From Rhizopus arrhizus (Eukaryota > Mucoromycota > Mucoromycetes > Mucorales > Rhizopodaceae), in NCBI GenBank assembly GCA_024220505.1, contig JAKZZE010000011.1:186001-250000 (forward strand): DNA of 64,000 nt, given 5' to 3'. Of this stretch, positions 1 to 12,100 are shown piece after piece. A program made the translations under genes and the position numbers. A model generated the notes under the pieces. The model worked only from the letters and a program-made list of their open reading frames with translations, did no database searches and was not told the DNA's origin. Positions within the stretch are counted from its first letter, which is position 1; each line of letters starts with the position of its first letter.

Positions 1-579
1 ATGTTTTGATTGCTATAAACGGTAAGTTTGCTTTTCATTTTCTTATGACGTTATCAATATTTTTTTTTTCTTTCTTTTTCATTCATCCCTATTTTAAATA
101 TACCAATTAGAAACAAGAGTTAAAAAGTATTTTCCTATACTTGTCTGTACGTGTATGCATGATTGCTTGTAAATAATCCTTGTTTGTGAAAGAAGAAGAA
201 AAAAAAACTTTGTAAGGAATTTTTATTCTATATTTGGAATAGCTCAATAGATAATTTACTTTTTTGGAATATTGCGTCGGAGATTAATATATACGTCATG
301 GAAAAGATATTGAATCTCAGAAACACTTTATTTTTGTTTTTCTGTTAGCTTTAACTTGTTTAAATAAATGGTTTCTTTCTCTGCTCTCTTTTCTTCTTTT
401 CTCTCTCTCTTTTTCTCTATGAATGACATTATTTATTGATACAACAAAGGATATCTAATATTTTTGTAAAAGAGAAAAAAGGAGAGTAAAAAGAATTAAC
501 TATATGATAATGTCAAGGTTCATTATTTTTTCATAAACATCTAAAAATCTTGATCCCCTTATTGTTTTATATTCTGTAG
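1..579 (+). other. Probable first-intron region of the histidine kinase gene (or upstream region)
   Basis: No gene is recognisable inside this AT-rich stretch. A strong donor-like GGTAAGT lies at 21-27, and a TAG acceptor after a pyrimidine-rich run ends at 579. Reading the 21 bases before the donor in the phase required by the downstream exon gives an open reading frame. The simplest reading is therefore that an upstream exon ends at 21 and the intron covers 22-579. At 558 bp this would be about ten times the usual intron length in this window, so a missed exon or a different start is possible. Confidence 0.4.
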
Positions 580-3500
580 CAGTAATAGTAAAGAATCTGC
601 GACATCCAAATATCATGCACAACTATATTCTGGCCAAAAATTATTACAAAAGAGACATCAATTATTGCAGCAGCAGCAACAGCAGCAACAACAGCAGCAA
701 CCATTACAGCAACTGCCGCATCATGAATCTTTTTATAAGCCCATGTCAATTAGTAATCAGATACTTTCATTCGAAGCACCTAACCTTTACCAAACTTCAC
801 TACAATTAACAGCTGAAACAGATATACATGCATGGTGGGCAGCGCTTGTAGATATATTTTCTAGTAATAAAAATGGAATCATTTATAAACGTTATGTAAC
901 TAAAGATTCTATACATTATAAAGGTGCTTCATTTCATGCTACTCGAGTTGCTTTAAGTATTCCTCAAGACTCAAATGATCCCTATTCAGGTCCCTGGGGA
1001 TTGAAAGCAGTTTACAATAAAACAGGCTCTATCAGTCAAGATTCTGAGAGTGTTGAATTGAATATAGAAGAATATCAAAATACTGAAAATAATTTTGATT
1101 ACTTTCTACACAGTCATCGCATTCATGAGACAGGTCCTCATCACGTTCCTTGGTGTTTCGAAAGATTACAGCCATTCGAATCTGAACCTGAACCGCTCAT
1201 CAATAATCCAAGTGTGCAGAAGATAATAAAAAGAAATACAGTTGTTGTGTTATCAAGAGAATATCGCAGAAAATCTTCATCATCTAACAGAAGAAAGTAT
1301 GGAAGTGATGAATGCAACCTGGATTTATTTAAGAAGGCTTTGTTCGATCAAAAGGGAGAAAAAAGCAGTCCTTATCCACCTCGAAGAAGGTCCGCTTGGA
1401 ATTTGCCAGTTATTACAACCCCATGTTTGTCCCACCAAGACGAAATTCTGGTGGATGGATCAAGCTGCATAGGCATGTCAGAGGAGGAGGATACAAATTC
1501 GAGAAGTATAACAGGCAGAACGACTAATTTTTTCCAAGATTACGATGAATATGAGCAACAGCAACCTTCTCCTTGGTCGCAATCTCCTGCTCCCTCTCCT
1601 GCCATTATGGATTCGGAAGTCAACCCATTTTTTCAATCACCTCCTGATATTGATGATGAAGCATTTAATCCTGTTTCACCTGAGATTTACTATGACAAAA
1701 CCTCTGTTCCGTTTCCTCCTCCTATCTCTAATGTACACTCAGTTGTTCATATACCTTTATTTCGTCCTTCGGACATTGTTCAATTCCAATCATCTACTTC
1801 TTTTTCCACAAAACATCACTCTCATCCGGCGCCTATCGGTATTCTCTCTTTCTTAGCACCCATTGTGCCATATCCTCAAGTATTAATAGCTAGCATATCT
1901 TCACTTGCACCATTTATCGCAGCTAGCTTTACCAATGCTATACAGAACTTTTACATTAAGAAGCAGAATCATTTCTATAGGCGTTACTCTTCTAATGAAA
2001 TTAATATACAAAATGAAAGCACAAATGATCAAACAAGACGCTCATCTTTAACTTCTACAACAACGACAACACCAAGAGACGACTATTTTGATGAAAATTA
2101 TGAAGGAGATGAAGATGAAAAAAGTTCGATTGATCTAACAAATACCACTCCTACCATCGGCAAAAGGCCAGATCACCTTAATTCAATGTCTAATTTCACT
2201 CGAAGTTCATTAGAGACAGTAACCGAACAAAAAATGACACCGATGAGTGAAGTACCGTTGGAAATTGGTGGTGGAGATGATGATGACGACAAAAAAGCAC
2301 TTTCGCCCTCTTCTGCAGCAGTAATTGAAGGCTGGGGAGCTGTATCGCCTACAACGGGTTTACCTATTTCCGCATCTATCCCTCCTCATGCAATGTGCAG
2401 CAGCAAGCAGTGCATAAAGCATTCTAGTAAATCAACCAAGTCCTCAGCAACAGCACCTTGCACAGACGAACAACACATTTACAAGACAAAAGATACTCGT
2501 TACTTTTCATCCTCTAATAATTCAAAAAATACAAAGCGAGTAGCATTACGTCAGAATAGAAAAGGCAGAAAAAATTCGAAATACAAAAGACACAAAAGAC
2601 AACTTTCTAAACTCTATGAAGACGATGGATTTCACTATCACAGCTCTAGAACTGCTAAAGAAACTGTTGAACGACTCTTGGTGGCACCAAAATCAAGTTT
2701 ATTACGTTTAATTATTGATGGAATACCCATTCATGTATTGTAAGTTAATTTACTAGTATTTATTTGAATTGACTCTGTACTAGCACCTGTTCTCCTACCT
2801 CTGGACAAGTAACTTGGGTTAATAATCGAATGTTGCAGTACACAGGTGGCTCATTAAAAGACCATTTAGGTCCAAGATGGCTATCTCATATGCATCCCGA
2901 TGATCAACCTGAATGTAGAAAAGCCTGGGAAGTGGCATTTGAACAAGGAAACGGATTTTCAGGTGAATATAGACTTCGGAGGTTTGATGACCTCTATCGC
3001 TGCTTTTTGTGGCGGATTGTTCCTTTGAGAGATTTGAAAGGGAAAATTATTCATTGGTTTGGCACATGGTATATATTTTATATAGAATGCGTGTGCGAAT
3101 AAATGATTGATATTCCAGTTCTTCATTAGCACAGATATACATGATCAAAAAGTAGCTAAAGAAAGCAATATGCGTCAATTGGAGATTGAAAGTAATGAAA
3201 GAAAATATCGACTACTTGCAGAAGCCATACCTCAAATTGTGTTTACTTTTTCGCCTAATGGTGGTATAACTTACACGAATTGCAAATGGAGCAGCTATTC
3301 TGGGAAATCGTTTGATCAAACAATGGGCCTCGGTTTCATGTCTTGTGTTCATCCAGAAGACAGAGCAAAATTACAATTACCAGACTTACCTACACTGCAG
3401 CAAAATAAAGCTGGTATTTCATGGCAAACTGAGATTAGGTTACTGAGCTATAAAGATGAATACAGGTGGTTTTTGGTTAAATGTGTATCTGTGGATGAAT

Positions 3501-6077
3501 TAGATACAGGTGATGTACGCTGGTTTGGTACTTGGTGAGTTAATCTACTCGTTGAAAATACGGCAATTCACTAACTCATGACGTTAGTACCGATATTAAT
3601 GACCATAAGTTGTTGGAACAAAAATTGAAAGAAGCCCATGATGCAGCTCAAAGATCAACTGAAAGTAAAACCCGCTTTTTGTCCAACATGTCACATGAAA
3701 TTAGAACACCCTTGATTGGTATCACCGGCATGCTCAACTTCTTACTAGATACTGAATTGACTGCAGAACAAACGGATTATGTACACACAATTCAGCAATC
3801 TGCTGAATCCCTTTTAGTCGTAATCAATGATATTTTAGATCTTAGCAAAGTAGAAGCTGGTATGATGAAATTAGAATGGGAACCTTTTAATTTGGTTACC
3901 ACGATTGAGGATACTAATGAACTCATGTCTACTTTGGCCATACAAAAGAATCTGGAACTTAGTTTTTGGATTGACAATGATATACCAAATGTAATTGTTG
4001 GAGATAGAGTAAGATTAAGGCAAGTCCTATTGAATCTTATTGGTGTACGTATGGTTGTTTTTGTGATTATTATGATGACAATTAATTCAATGCTCTTATA
4101 TAGAATGCTATCAAATTCACTTCTGAAGGTGAAGTGTTCACAAAGTGCACTGTACAAAAATTAAATACTGAAGAGTCAAAGTTAACTTTGCTTTTTGAAG
4201 TGGTTGATACGGGAACTGGATTTGATGCTGAAGATGAATCGATTATGTTTAAGCCGTTCTCACAAGTGGACAGCTCTGTAAGCTTTCTTTTTATATCGCA
4301 TTTGCATTTATTTCGACTAATTTACTTTTTATTTGATACAGAGTACTCGTAAGCATGGAGGAAGCGGCCTAGGCCTGGTTATCTCTAGACAGCTTATTGA
4401 ACTTCATGGAGGTAAAATGAGCTGTAAGAGTGAAAAGGGCAAAGGTTCTGTATTTTATTTTACTGTCAAATTTGGTATTCCAGTCTCCTCATTAACACAG
4501 CCTCAACCACACACTCCCAAAAATGAATCAAAGCATGATCCTTTCTTCAGAACTCATGGATATAGCAATACAGCGATGCTGAAGCAGCAAAAGGAAGAAA
4601 AGAATTCACCTGTCACATTCGTAAATAGGAAGTCTCCTGAAGAGGATATATATCGATTTGAACCTTCTGCTATGGCACACTCAAAGAAGCATTCTCAGTT
4701 GGCTGAGAAAGCAGCAGCCTCTAGTCCCGCCGAAATACTACAAGATGTTCTCATGTCAAAGACTGTCTTAATGCAGCTGAAGCCTCCCCCTGTTAGAAAC
4801 CCAGTAGCTGTAGCTAGTAAGTCTAACGTAGAAGCTGCTATCAAGTCTGCTCCGCCTAAGTCGCTAGGAACATTTGGAATTGATGCTCGTGAAGTATCAA
4901 CACAGCTGCATCCTTCAAACATTGGCAGCAATCCCGGTAGTTTGAACTCACCTAGTCATCCCATAGTTTCTCCTCCCCGCGCATCAACATATGCCACCCC
5001 TTTACGTGTTCTCATTGTATCACAATGGAAGATGTCTAGAGAATCAACAGTCAAACATGTCGATTCAATCCTAAGTAACCTAATTACTCAAGACAACGGA
5101 GATAACCATCATTACCAAATTGAAATAGCAACGAACCAAATAGAAGCAACCGAGCTACTCACAAACCCACATACACAGCCATACGATTACATCATGATTA
5201 ACCTATCTTCAGAACAGCAAATACTACTCCTGACAAAATCTATTTGCAGCTCGTTGCAGCAGCAGCAAGCCAACGTACTAGTAATTACAACTCCCATGCA
5301 ACGCTCAGCGATCACAGAAAGTGCGAAAAACAAAGAAGATGAAGTTATTCCCAAGAATTGTGGGTTTGTATTTAAACCTTTAAAGCAAACAAAGTTGCAG
5401 TGGTATTTTGGAACAAGAAAGCAACAGGAGTTGAAGCAATCAAACTCAAACACGACGCGTTTGACTACTGTAACTAGTAATTTATCTACCCCAGACACCC
5501 CCTATAAACGAGCTGCTACTCAAAAAGAAGTATTTGAACGTATGGAAGCCGATGTAGGGGGAAAAGGATACAAAGTCTTGCTCGTTGAAGGTTTTTTAAA
5601 AAAAAAATGGATACGGAAAGAAAAGTGTTCAAAGAAATAATACGCTTATTATAAATAGATAATTTAGTGAACCAGAAAGTTTTAACAAAGTACTTGGCAA
5701 GGGTAGGTCTAAGTGTAGATGTGGCTGTCCACGGTGGAGAAGGTATAGAATTATTTTTGAAAGATCCTAGAAAATATAATTTAATTTTATGCGATTTGTT
5801 CATGCCTGTAAAAGGTACATGTATTGTTTGAGATATCATTCTCTTTTTTTCTAACTCCCTTGTTATAGATGGATATGAAGCAACTCGCGAAATAAGAGAA
5901 TGGGAAAAGAAAAATCTAGGAAGCCATGAAAAGCCATTACCGATCATTGCATTATCGGCAAATGTCATGAGCAATGTGGCAGATAAATGCTTAGAATGTG
6001 GGTTTTCTACTTATATCTCAAAACCTGTCAATTTTTCTGTATTGAGTGATGTCATTAGAAGCTTCTTACTGAAATAA
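580..6077 (+). CDS. Hybrid sensor histidine kinase with two PAS domains and a C-terminal receiver (5' end probably outside window)
   Basis: This is a two-component signalling kinase that should autophosphorylate on His and pass the phosphate to its own receiver Asp, then to an HPt protein. Predicted exons are 580-2739, 2784-3068, 3130-3534, 3588-4044, 4104-4277, 4342-5590, 5659-5814 and 5869-6077, giving at least 1697 residues. In order they show a poly-Gln run (CAG/CAA, 668-700), a long poorly conserved N-terminal region, two PAS/PAC units ending in FGTC-TDI (2784-3150 and 3190-3600), and HisKA with [11 protein letters not shown] (His codon 3694-3696). The HATPase has an N-box split by an intron, DTGTGF and GGSGLGL. 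The receiver has LLVEDN, phospho-acceptor Asp in LCDLFMPV (5793-5795) and Lys in SKPV (6021-6023). No membrane segment is evident, so it is probably cytosolic. The first in-frame ATG in the window is at 743, but the frame is open back to 580, which favours an upstream exon. The exact fungal HK group is not assigned. Confidence 0.9.
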
Positions 6078-6623
6078 ATATTTCCTTTTTTAAGCATTCC
6101 TTGTATCACCTATTTATTTCAATTCATGCAAACTTGATTAGGGTTTCATTCGTTGTTTGAAGTCGGACTATACAAGAAAACCAACTTTTAAATATTTACA
6201 AATCATATACAAGTTCATTTTAACCTTTTGTGAGTACAAAGCAATGATAAGGTTCTTGAATATTGCACTTTTTTAACATGTTCATTTGCTTATCAAAATA
6301 CAATTAATTTGTGCAGTGAGAAGGCTTTGTCAACTACCATGCATAAATGACGGCATGAGATGCTTAATTAACCACAGGTGTTTTTTTTTGTAATGAATAT
6401 CCTGTTTCTGTTAATACAATGGAGAATATATAGAATCTAACGTCATTTTTCATTCTGATATTTGAATTACTTTAATAATCACATTTTTTTTGTTAATGTA
6501 AGATTTACGTCAATTTCGTTTAACCGGGAAATGAAATTATTTCATCGTGCGTATTGAAAAAGGATAAATTGGAAAGGATATGCTGCATTTGCTTTTTTTT
6601 ATAGTTATTTATAAAATATAATT
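6078..6623. other. Intergenic, AT-rich
   Basis: This 546-bp spacer separates the kinase stop from the next ATG. I see no ORF, RNA gene or repeat of note. A TATA-like stretch lies just before the downstream ATG, at about 6610-6620. Confidence 0.6.
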
Positions 6624-7189
6624 ATGCTTAGTTTCGTCTTTAGAAAATCACTCTTGCAAAACCGCAACGCTATTGCTCGTAGCCCTACTCTTAAACGTGC
6701 TTATGCCACACATCCCGAACAAAATGATACCAAGCCTTCGAATAACAATGGTATGATTCTTGGTTTAATTGCTGCTGCTGGCCTTGGATATTATTTCTAC
6801 ATGCGACCAGGTAAACTTGCATTAAGCTCACCTCCAAAAACAGAGTATAAACTAACTTTTCTACAAAAGGTCCCAACAAAAACGCAACACAAGCCATAAA
6901 TGAAAAGATGGATCAAGCCAAGGATGCCGTTGGTGACAAAGTAGAGCAAGCTACTCAAGCTGCTTATGGAGCCAAGGATAGATATGATCAAGCCAAGCTA
7001 AACGCTAAGGATGCTATGAGCGGCAAAGTAGAGGAAGCCAAAGATAAATATAGTGAAGCCAAGGGTGACATTAATCAAAAAGCAGATGAAGTAAAGAAAG
7101 AAGGAGAGAAGCAAATGGACGTTGCAAAGAACAAAGGACAAGAATTCCAAGAAAAAGCTGGGCAAGCTGTCAAGGAGGGTGCAAAATAG
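6624..7189 (+). CDS. Small mitochondrial membrane protein with LEA-like amphipathic repeats
   Basis: Two exons, 6624-6810 and 6870-7189, encode 168 residues; the frame joins as Gly across a phase-1 intron. The first 30 or so residues are rich in Arg and lack acidic residues (FRKSLLQNRNAIARS), as in a mitochondrial presequence. A hydrophobic segment follows at about 43-60 (MILGLIAAAGLGYYFYM). The remaining 105 residues are low-complexity and charged. They contain degenerate 11-residue-like repeats rich in Ala, Lys, Asp, Glu and Gln (for example DQAKDAVGDKVEQ and DRYDQAKLNAKDAMSGK), resembling group 3 LEA or apolipoprotein-type amphipathic helices. The likely topology is an inner-membrane anchor with a soluble helical tail. 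The function is unknown; membrane protection or scaffolding under stress is only an inference. Confidence 0.8.
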
Positions 7190-7287
7190 TTTTGTAGCAT
7201 GTATAATATAAAATCCATTGTAAATAAATTATATATTTTTGAATATAAATCTTGGTATTCAGAACGCGTTACAGTATTTCTACTTTC

Positions 7288-8676
7288 ATGGTTCTTTCCG
7301 CTATTAATCACGACATTACTAGCAAGGCTAATAATCCTCCTGGAGTAGCCGTTTCTCGCTATAATCCCAACAACAAACCGTTTGAATTCAAAACATGGGC
7401 GCAAACAGTTAAAAACCAAAAACGAAGTGCCTCATTTCACAACAAACCAGCTAATAATAACGTTGCTAATCTGGAAAGTCAAACAGTTTTTCTTCAAGCT
7501 ATTGATAAACACTCCATCGTAATCACCGCTTCAGAATTTGAAGGCTTGAACTTTAAAGATAGAAGCCTTAACCTTGTCCTCAGAGACCAATTTCCTAAAG
7601 GCATAGGCCTTAGAGAAAGAAAAATTGGTAGAACCCACCAGTACATTGAGCTTAACTTTGATAATGAAGAAGGTAAGATGGACGCATTAAAAAAAGAGTT
7701 TTTGATTCTCGATAGAAAAACCAAAGTACAAACAACGATGGATAAAAACTCGGAGGTGATCAGAATAGGGATCACCAATATCCCTTATGAAAAGGATGAT
7801 AAGTTGAAGCCGTTGATGATACAGTTGTTTGAAAAGTACGGGAGTATTTTGGAAATAGGACTCCATCATACAGTAGATGGTGGATGGTTTAACGGCAGGG
7901 GATATGTTACCTTTGTCAAGGATAAAACAAAAAGCTATGAGCCTCTTACACCTCAAGTCTCATCTTGGGAACAAGGTCACTATTTACATATTGTCTGGAG
8001 TAATATGAAGCCCATTTGCAACTATTGTCATGTTGATGATCATACGCGAGTGAATTGTCCAGTTCTTCTCCGTAGAAGAAAAGCTTGCTTCACTTGTGAG
8101 AGTACTCAACATTTAAAAGCCCAATGTCCTGATGCCCCTTGGAACCGTAAGAGAAAACAAGTGACAATCCACCGCTCTAGGGTGATGAACGCCAATGTAG
8201 AGTATATGAATACTGAAAAAGATACAGCTATATTGAGTAATCTTCAAGAAATGGATACGGAAATGCCAGAAGAAGATAATAGTAAGACCGACAGTACATC
8301 TGTAGCAGAAGACAAAGATGATTTCCAGGAGGCTATTTCTACTTTAGATTCAGTTGATGAAGAGAAAATTGATGGTAGTAACTTACCTATTCAAATTGAT
8401 GAAGATTCCGATCAAAAGAAAACGGGCAGAAAAGAAGCCACCAAGAGGTTACTGTACCCACTTGTCACATTTAATAGCCTCTATATGAATATACAGAAAC
8501 GTAATAACTCGGAAGCGTTTACACCTACTTCAGCTGTGGAAAGATCCAAGAAAAAATCAGCTCTTTTCGACGATAGTTTAGAAGTAGAAGAAAATGCAAC
8601 ATTTGAAGACGAATATGATGAAAATAACTCTGTGCCAGGAGGATCATCACAGCCTTCCACTAAACTCAACTTATAA
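7288..8676 (+). CDS. LINE ORF1 (gag-like) with CCHC zinc knuckles
   Basis: This is an RNA-binding Gag-like protein of a non-LTR retrotransposon, about 462 residues from the ATG at 7288; the frame is open a little further upstream (a TTG at 7252). The middle region (VIRIGITNIPYEKDDKLKP...GYVTFVKD) resembles an RRM-like fold. It is followed by two Cys/His knuckles: CNYCHVDDHTRVNC and CFTCESTQHLKAQC. The C-terminal third is acidic and Ser-rich. The ORF is uninterrupted even though its partner ORF2 is gone, so this copy cannot move on its own. Stop TAA is at 8674-8676, five bases before the ORF2 ATG. The sequence differs from ORF1 of the inserted - strand LINE, so two families are present. Confidence 0.8.
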   Translation: MVLSAINHDITSKANNPPGVAVSRYNPNNKPFEFKTWAQTVKNQKRSASFHNKPANNNVANLESQTVFLQAIDKHSIVITASEFEGLNFKDRSLNLVLRDQFPKGIGLRERKIGRTHQYIELNFDNEEGKMDALKKEFLILDRKTKVQTTMDKNSEVIRIGITNIPYEKDDKLKPLMIQLFEKYGSILEIGLHHTVDGGWFNGRGYVTFVKDKTKSYEPLTPQVSSWEQGHYLHIVWSNMKPICNYCHVDDHTRVNCPVLLRRRKACFTCESTQHLKAQCPDAPWNRKRKQVTIHRSRVMNANVEYMNTEKDTAILSNLQEMDTEMPEEDNSKTDSTSVAEDKDDFQEAISTLDSVDEEKIDGSNLPIQIDEDSDQKKTGRKEATKRLLYPLVTFNSLYMNIQKRNNSEAFTPTSAVERSKKKSALFDDSLEVEENATFEDEYDENNSVPGGSSQPSTKLNL

Positions 8677-8681
8677 TTATT

Positions 8682-8983
8682 ATGAATAATCATAGTAATA
8701 AGGTCATAAATATGAAGATAGGTTCAATTAATTGCAGAACAATTTACAAAAATAATAATTTACCATAGCAAGTTTACAATCTATGATTTTATTTGCTACA
8801 GTCATTCGATTCATTTGGAAAGCCCACTGGCAACAATTCTTTGAACAGACTCCTGTCTTGGATGAGATTGCCCTCAATCAAATCCAGAAGGAGCTATTGA
8901 AACTGTCCGCTACAATTCTTTATTCTAATACCTTTTGTATTTTCGCGACAAGTCACTGTTTCATACACTTGTATCGCTCTTAA
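8682..8983 (+). pseudogene. Relic of LINE ORF2: N-terminus fused near to C-terminus by deletion
   Basis: From ATG 8682 the frame reads about 28 residues, including MKIGSINCRT. This matches the start of the apurinic-type endonuclease of the intact LINE nearby (MIGSLNCRSL), and then hits a stop at about 8765. A second frame from 8783 reads VIRFIWKAHWQQFFEQTP, which aligns with the extreme C-terminus of the intact ORF2 (LSLWSAHWAFVFSETP). The 1200 or so residues that should lie between (endonuclease, reverse transcriptase, zinc region) are absent. The mechanism is not visible; a deletion within an older copy is the simplest explanation. Confidence 0.7.
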
Positions 8984-8998
8984 CCCTTATACTCTTTG

Positions 8999-9016
8999 GT
9001 GAGTTTAATAAATATT
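8999..9016. repeat. Left copy of 18-bp target-site duplication
   Basis: The sequence gtgagtttaataaatatt is identical to 14307-14324. It directly abuts the poly-T (the poly-A tail of the - strand LINE) that starts after 9016. Confidence 0.9.
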
Positions 9017-9128
9017 TTTTTTTTTTTTTGTAGGGTAAAATTTATTGAAGAATAAACTAAACAAATTTATAGTCCGAAAGCTGTCAAGATAGCAGACACC
9101 ACCTGAGGGAACTCCAGACTGGAAGATT

Positions 9129-12100
9129 TTAATCGACCTCTGATTGCAATTTGGACAAATGTTTGAAAACATTAGCAAGGACAGTTGAAAATTCAAATGG
9201 TGTTTCGGAAAAAACGAAAGCCCAGTGGGCGGACCATAACGACAGGATGGCGCAGGCGATTAACTGGAATGAAGAGTGGGATCTGTGCGCGTAATTGGTC
9301 TTCGGCAGTTGCAGTGAAAAAATGGCGAGTTTGACGGCACGCTGACTGAATGGTTGATCGAAGTATACATCCCAAATGTATTCCCATAGTGGATGTTTAT
9401 AATGGCATGTTAACACAAAATGGAGAGGATCTTCAACGGCAGATGAACAAAGAGAACAAAGAGGATCAGTGAATGATGTAGGAAGCAGACGATGCAGATT
9501 TTGCCGACAAGAGAGTTTGTTGTAGATAATTCGATACCAAACATCTCTGGATTTAAGAGGAACGTCACCTTTCCAAAAGCGGGACCATTGTTTTGCGCTG
9601 ATAGGCGGATCAAATATCGGTGATGGAACACACGGTGATAGTGCTTTCCGAAGATCTGAAGTACGAAATCTGGAGGAGAAAAGATCGGGCGGAAGGAGAC
9701 CATTCAAAATAGGACTAAAATCAACAGTACCCAAGGTTGAAAGTGATGATGATGGGAGAGTAGGCGAGCAGTGGGACAAAAAGAATTGCTCGAGCTGTAT
9801 TTTATGTTCGTCCAAAGATTTGAAGAACCTCGTGATATGGATACGAGAGGTATGCAGATCCCGTCGTTGTTTTCGATGAAAAAGTCCATCAAATGAATAA
9901 GCTTCGGATACCTGAATCTTGGGCCAATGAGGAACAGATAAACGAGCGAAAGCTGGAACCGGTTCGGATGGAGGCTGGGGCTCAGTTGAGTGTGGTGCCA
10001 TAGATGTGTATATCGAGGCCAACGGTAGCGCGAGGCAAGAAGCAGGAGAAAGGTTGACGTCTTGATATGAGCGTTGAAATGAATCCATTGTACGAAAGAA
10101 ATTAGTAAAAACGTTCAGGTTATTATTCTGACCTAAAGGTCCCTTGCGACAATGTGGGAATAGCAGTGGAAGCAGAGGATCGACCGCGTGAAAATGATGT
10201 TGAAGTGAATATGAGAGATACTGCACCTCCAAGGAGATAGAGTCAGATTGATGTGAAAGGAGTAATGGACAAAGCCATTTCCACTGTAATACGAGTTGTT
10301 GTTTGTTTGGATCAAGCAATTTCAGGCCTCCGTATTGTCGGTCCGTGAGCAAAAGATCGTATTTGAACTTGGGGAATGCTTTTTGTATCACAAACTGGTA
10401 AGCAAGTGAAGAGAACCGTTGAAGAGCAGCTTTCGGAACACTAAGAAGCCGAAGTACATGCCACAATTTAGAATAGATCAAGGTATTCATAACAGTGACC
10501 CGACCGCGAAAGGACAGAGTACGTTGACTATGAATGTTACATTCATGTTGAATTTTTAGCCAAAGAGCCGAAATGAATCCATCTCTTTGTGTGAGAGAAG
10601 AGCAGACTGCAAAACCAAGATATCTAAGTGCAGAAGGTGAATTCTTGTCATGCCACGAGGAAATTTGATTCTCCTGCAAGAATGTTTGCCATGGGGGATG
10701 AGGATGACCTGAGAGTGAGAAGGCTTCAGTTTTTCCAAGGTTGAGCTTCGCGTTTGACGCCTGAGCATAAACTTCGTAGAGTTGGCGGAGACGGACAAAG
10801 TCTGATGGTTTGCTGAGAAAGACTGCCACATCATCTGCGTATGCCAGAATCTTAATAGGAGGAGGAGGAACTATGTGCAGATCAGCAGGATTAGCGGCTT
10901 GACGGAACTGAAAACCTTGTAACTCGTTATCTGATTCAATCGATCGCAAGAACGGGTCAAAAGCTATGTTGAACAGAAGCGGAGATAGGGGATCACCTTG
11001 ACGCAGACCTCGTGATTGTTGGAGTGATGAAGAAAAGAAGCCATTCACGTTAATTTGAATTTGGGTTTCAAAAAACAATTTGTCGATGATCTGAATTATC
11101 GTGGAAGGAAAACCAAATTTCAAAAGAACTTGTTTGAGATATTCTGGATTGACTCGATCGTAGGCCTTCTCTTGGTCCAGTAAAAGCCCTACTTCTGTAG
11201 ATTGTCGTTGTTCAGCTTCTGTTTTGACTAACTGCATCAAAAGACCGTTATCTCCAATAAATCTTCCGGGCATGAAACCTTTCTGAACTCTATGTATGAT
11301 CTTGGAGCAAGAGAGACGCATTCGACCTGTTAATAGGCGAGTGAAGATTTTGGCATCCGTATTAATCAGGGAAATGGGGCGCCAATTACTGAGAAGGTTT
11401 AGGTTGCCTTTTTTTGGGAGAAGAACGGTAGAGGTAATGGTCCAACTAGCAGGGAAGATGGCAGATTCCAAGGCTTGATTGTACACATCAAGGACCAGAG
11501 ACTGCAAGGGTTCAAAACGAAACAAAAATGAAAGAGCTTCATAAGGGAGACCATCGGAACCAGGGCTGCTTGAATGAGGACTACGGGTGGATGCCTGAAG
11601 AATATCATCAAAACTAAAAGGAGCCGTAAGAAGATCCGCCATTTGTGGGGCAAGACGGTTTTGTTCCGGAATGTGGTTCAACAATGCCTCAGTATGCGAC
11701 AAAGAAACTGGGTCACACGTGTAGAGATTCTTGTAGAATTCTTTTGCAATGTTTTGCATCTCGGATGGATTAGAGGTGGCTTCAGATTCTGGTGTAGCCT
11801 TTAAACTGGGAATATAGCGAGAAGAAGCACGCGTTGAAATGGTTTTCTTGAGGTACCCTGCCGATGTTTCCCCATTTTCACGCCAATGACGTCCTGCACG
11901 CAGTATGTTATTGGCCGTGATTTCCTGTTGTAGAGCTCCAATCTGTCTTTCTATGATCTCCAATAAGAGGGGTAGCATACCGTGATTCCTTTGCTCACGA
12001 AGGATGCGGTTGCGTTTGCGTTGGAGTAAGCGAAGCTGTTGAGCTCTCCACTGAACATGCCGGCGACCAAAACTTTTAGCGGTCTGTTGGACTGAAGTTT

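Larger units (their letters stand above)
7250..8998 (+). mobile_element. Main part of an internally deleted non-LTR retrotransposon (LINE) on the + strand
   Basis: The segment contains a full-length-looking ORF1 with zinc knuckles, the first 28 codons of ORF2, and then directly the last 40 or so codons of ORF2. Almost all of the endonuclease and reverse transcriptase region is missing. The 3' end continues beyond a later insertion: 14307-14352 restores the 3' UTR and ends in a 13-A tail (14340-14352). The 5' limit is not defined; it lies between the stop of the preceding gene (7189) and the ORF1 start. I found no convincing target-site duplication for this copy. Confidence 0.75.

Noticed and set aside
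1545..1856. 103-codon + strand ORF inside the kinase N-terminal exon
   Set aside because: Alternative frame of the same exon; Leu/His-rich and without protein-like pattern.
5516..5974. 152-codon ORF on the - strand
   Set aside because: It lies antisense to the receiver-domain exons of the histidine kinase, which carry clear family motifs.
6477..6485. aatcacatt considered as a target-site duplication partner for the + strand LINE (compare 14351-14359)
   Set aside because: Only nine bases, and it would place a normal two-exon host gene inside the element.
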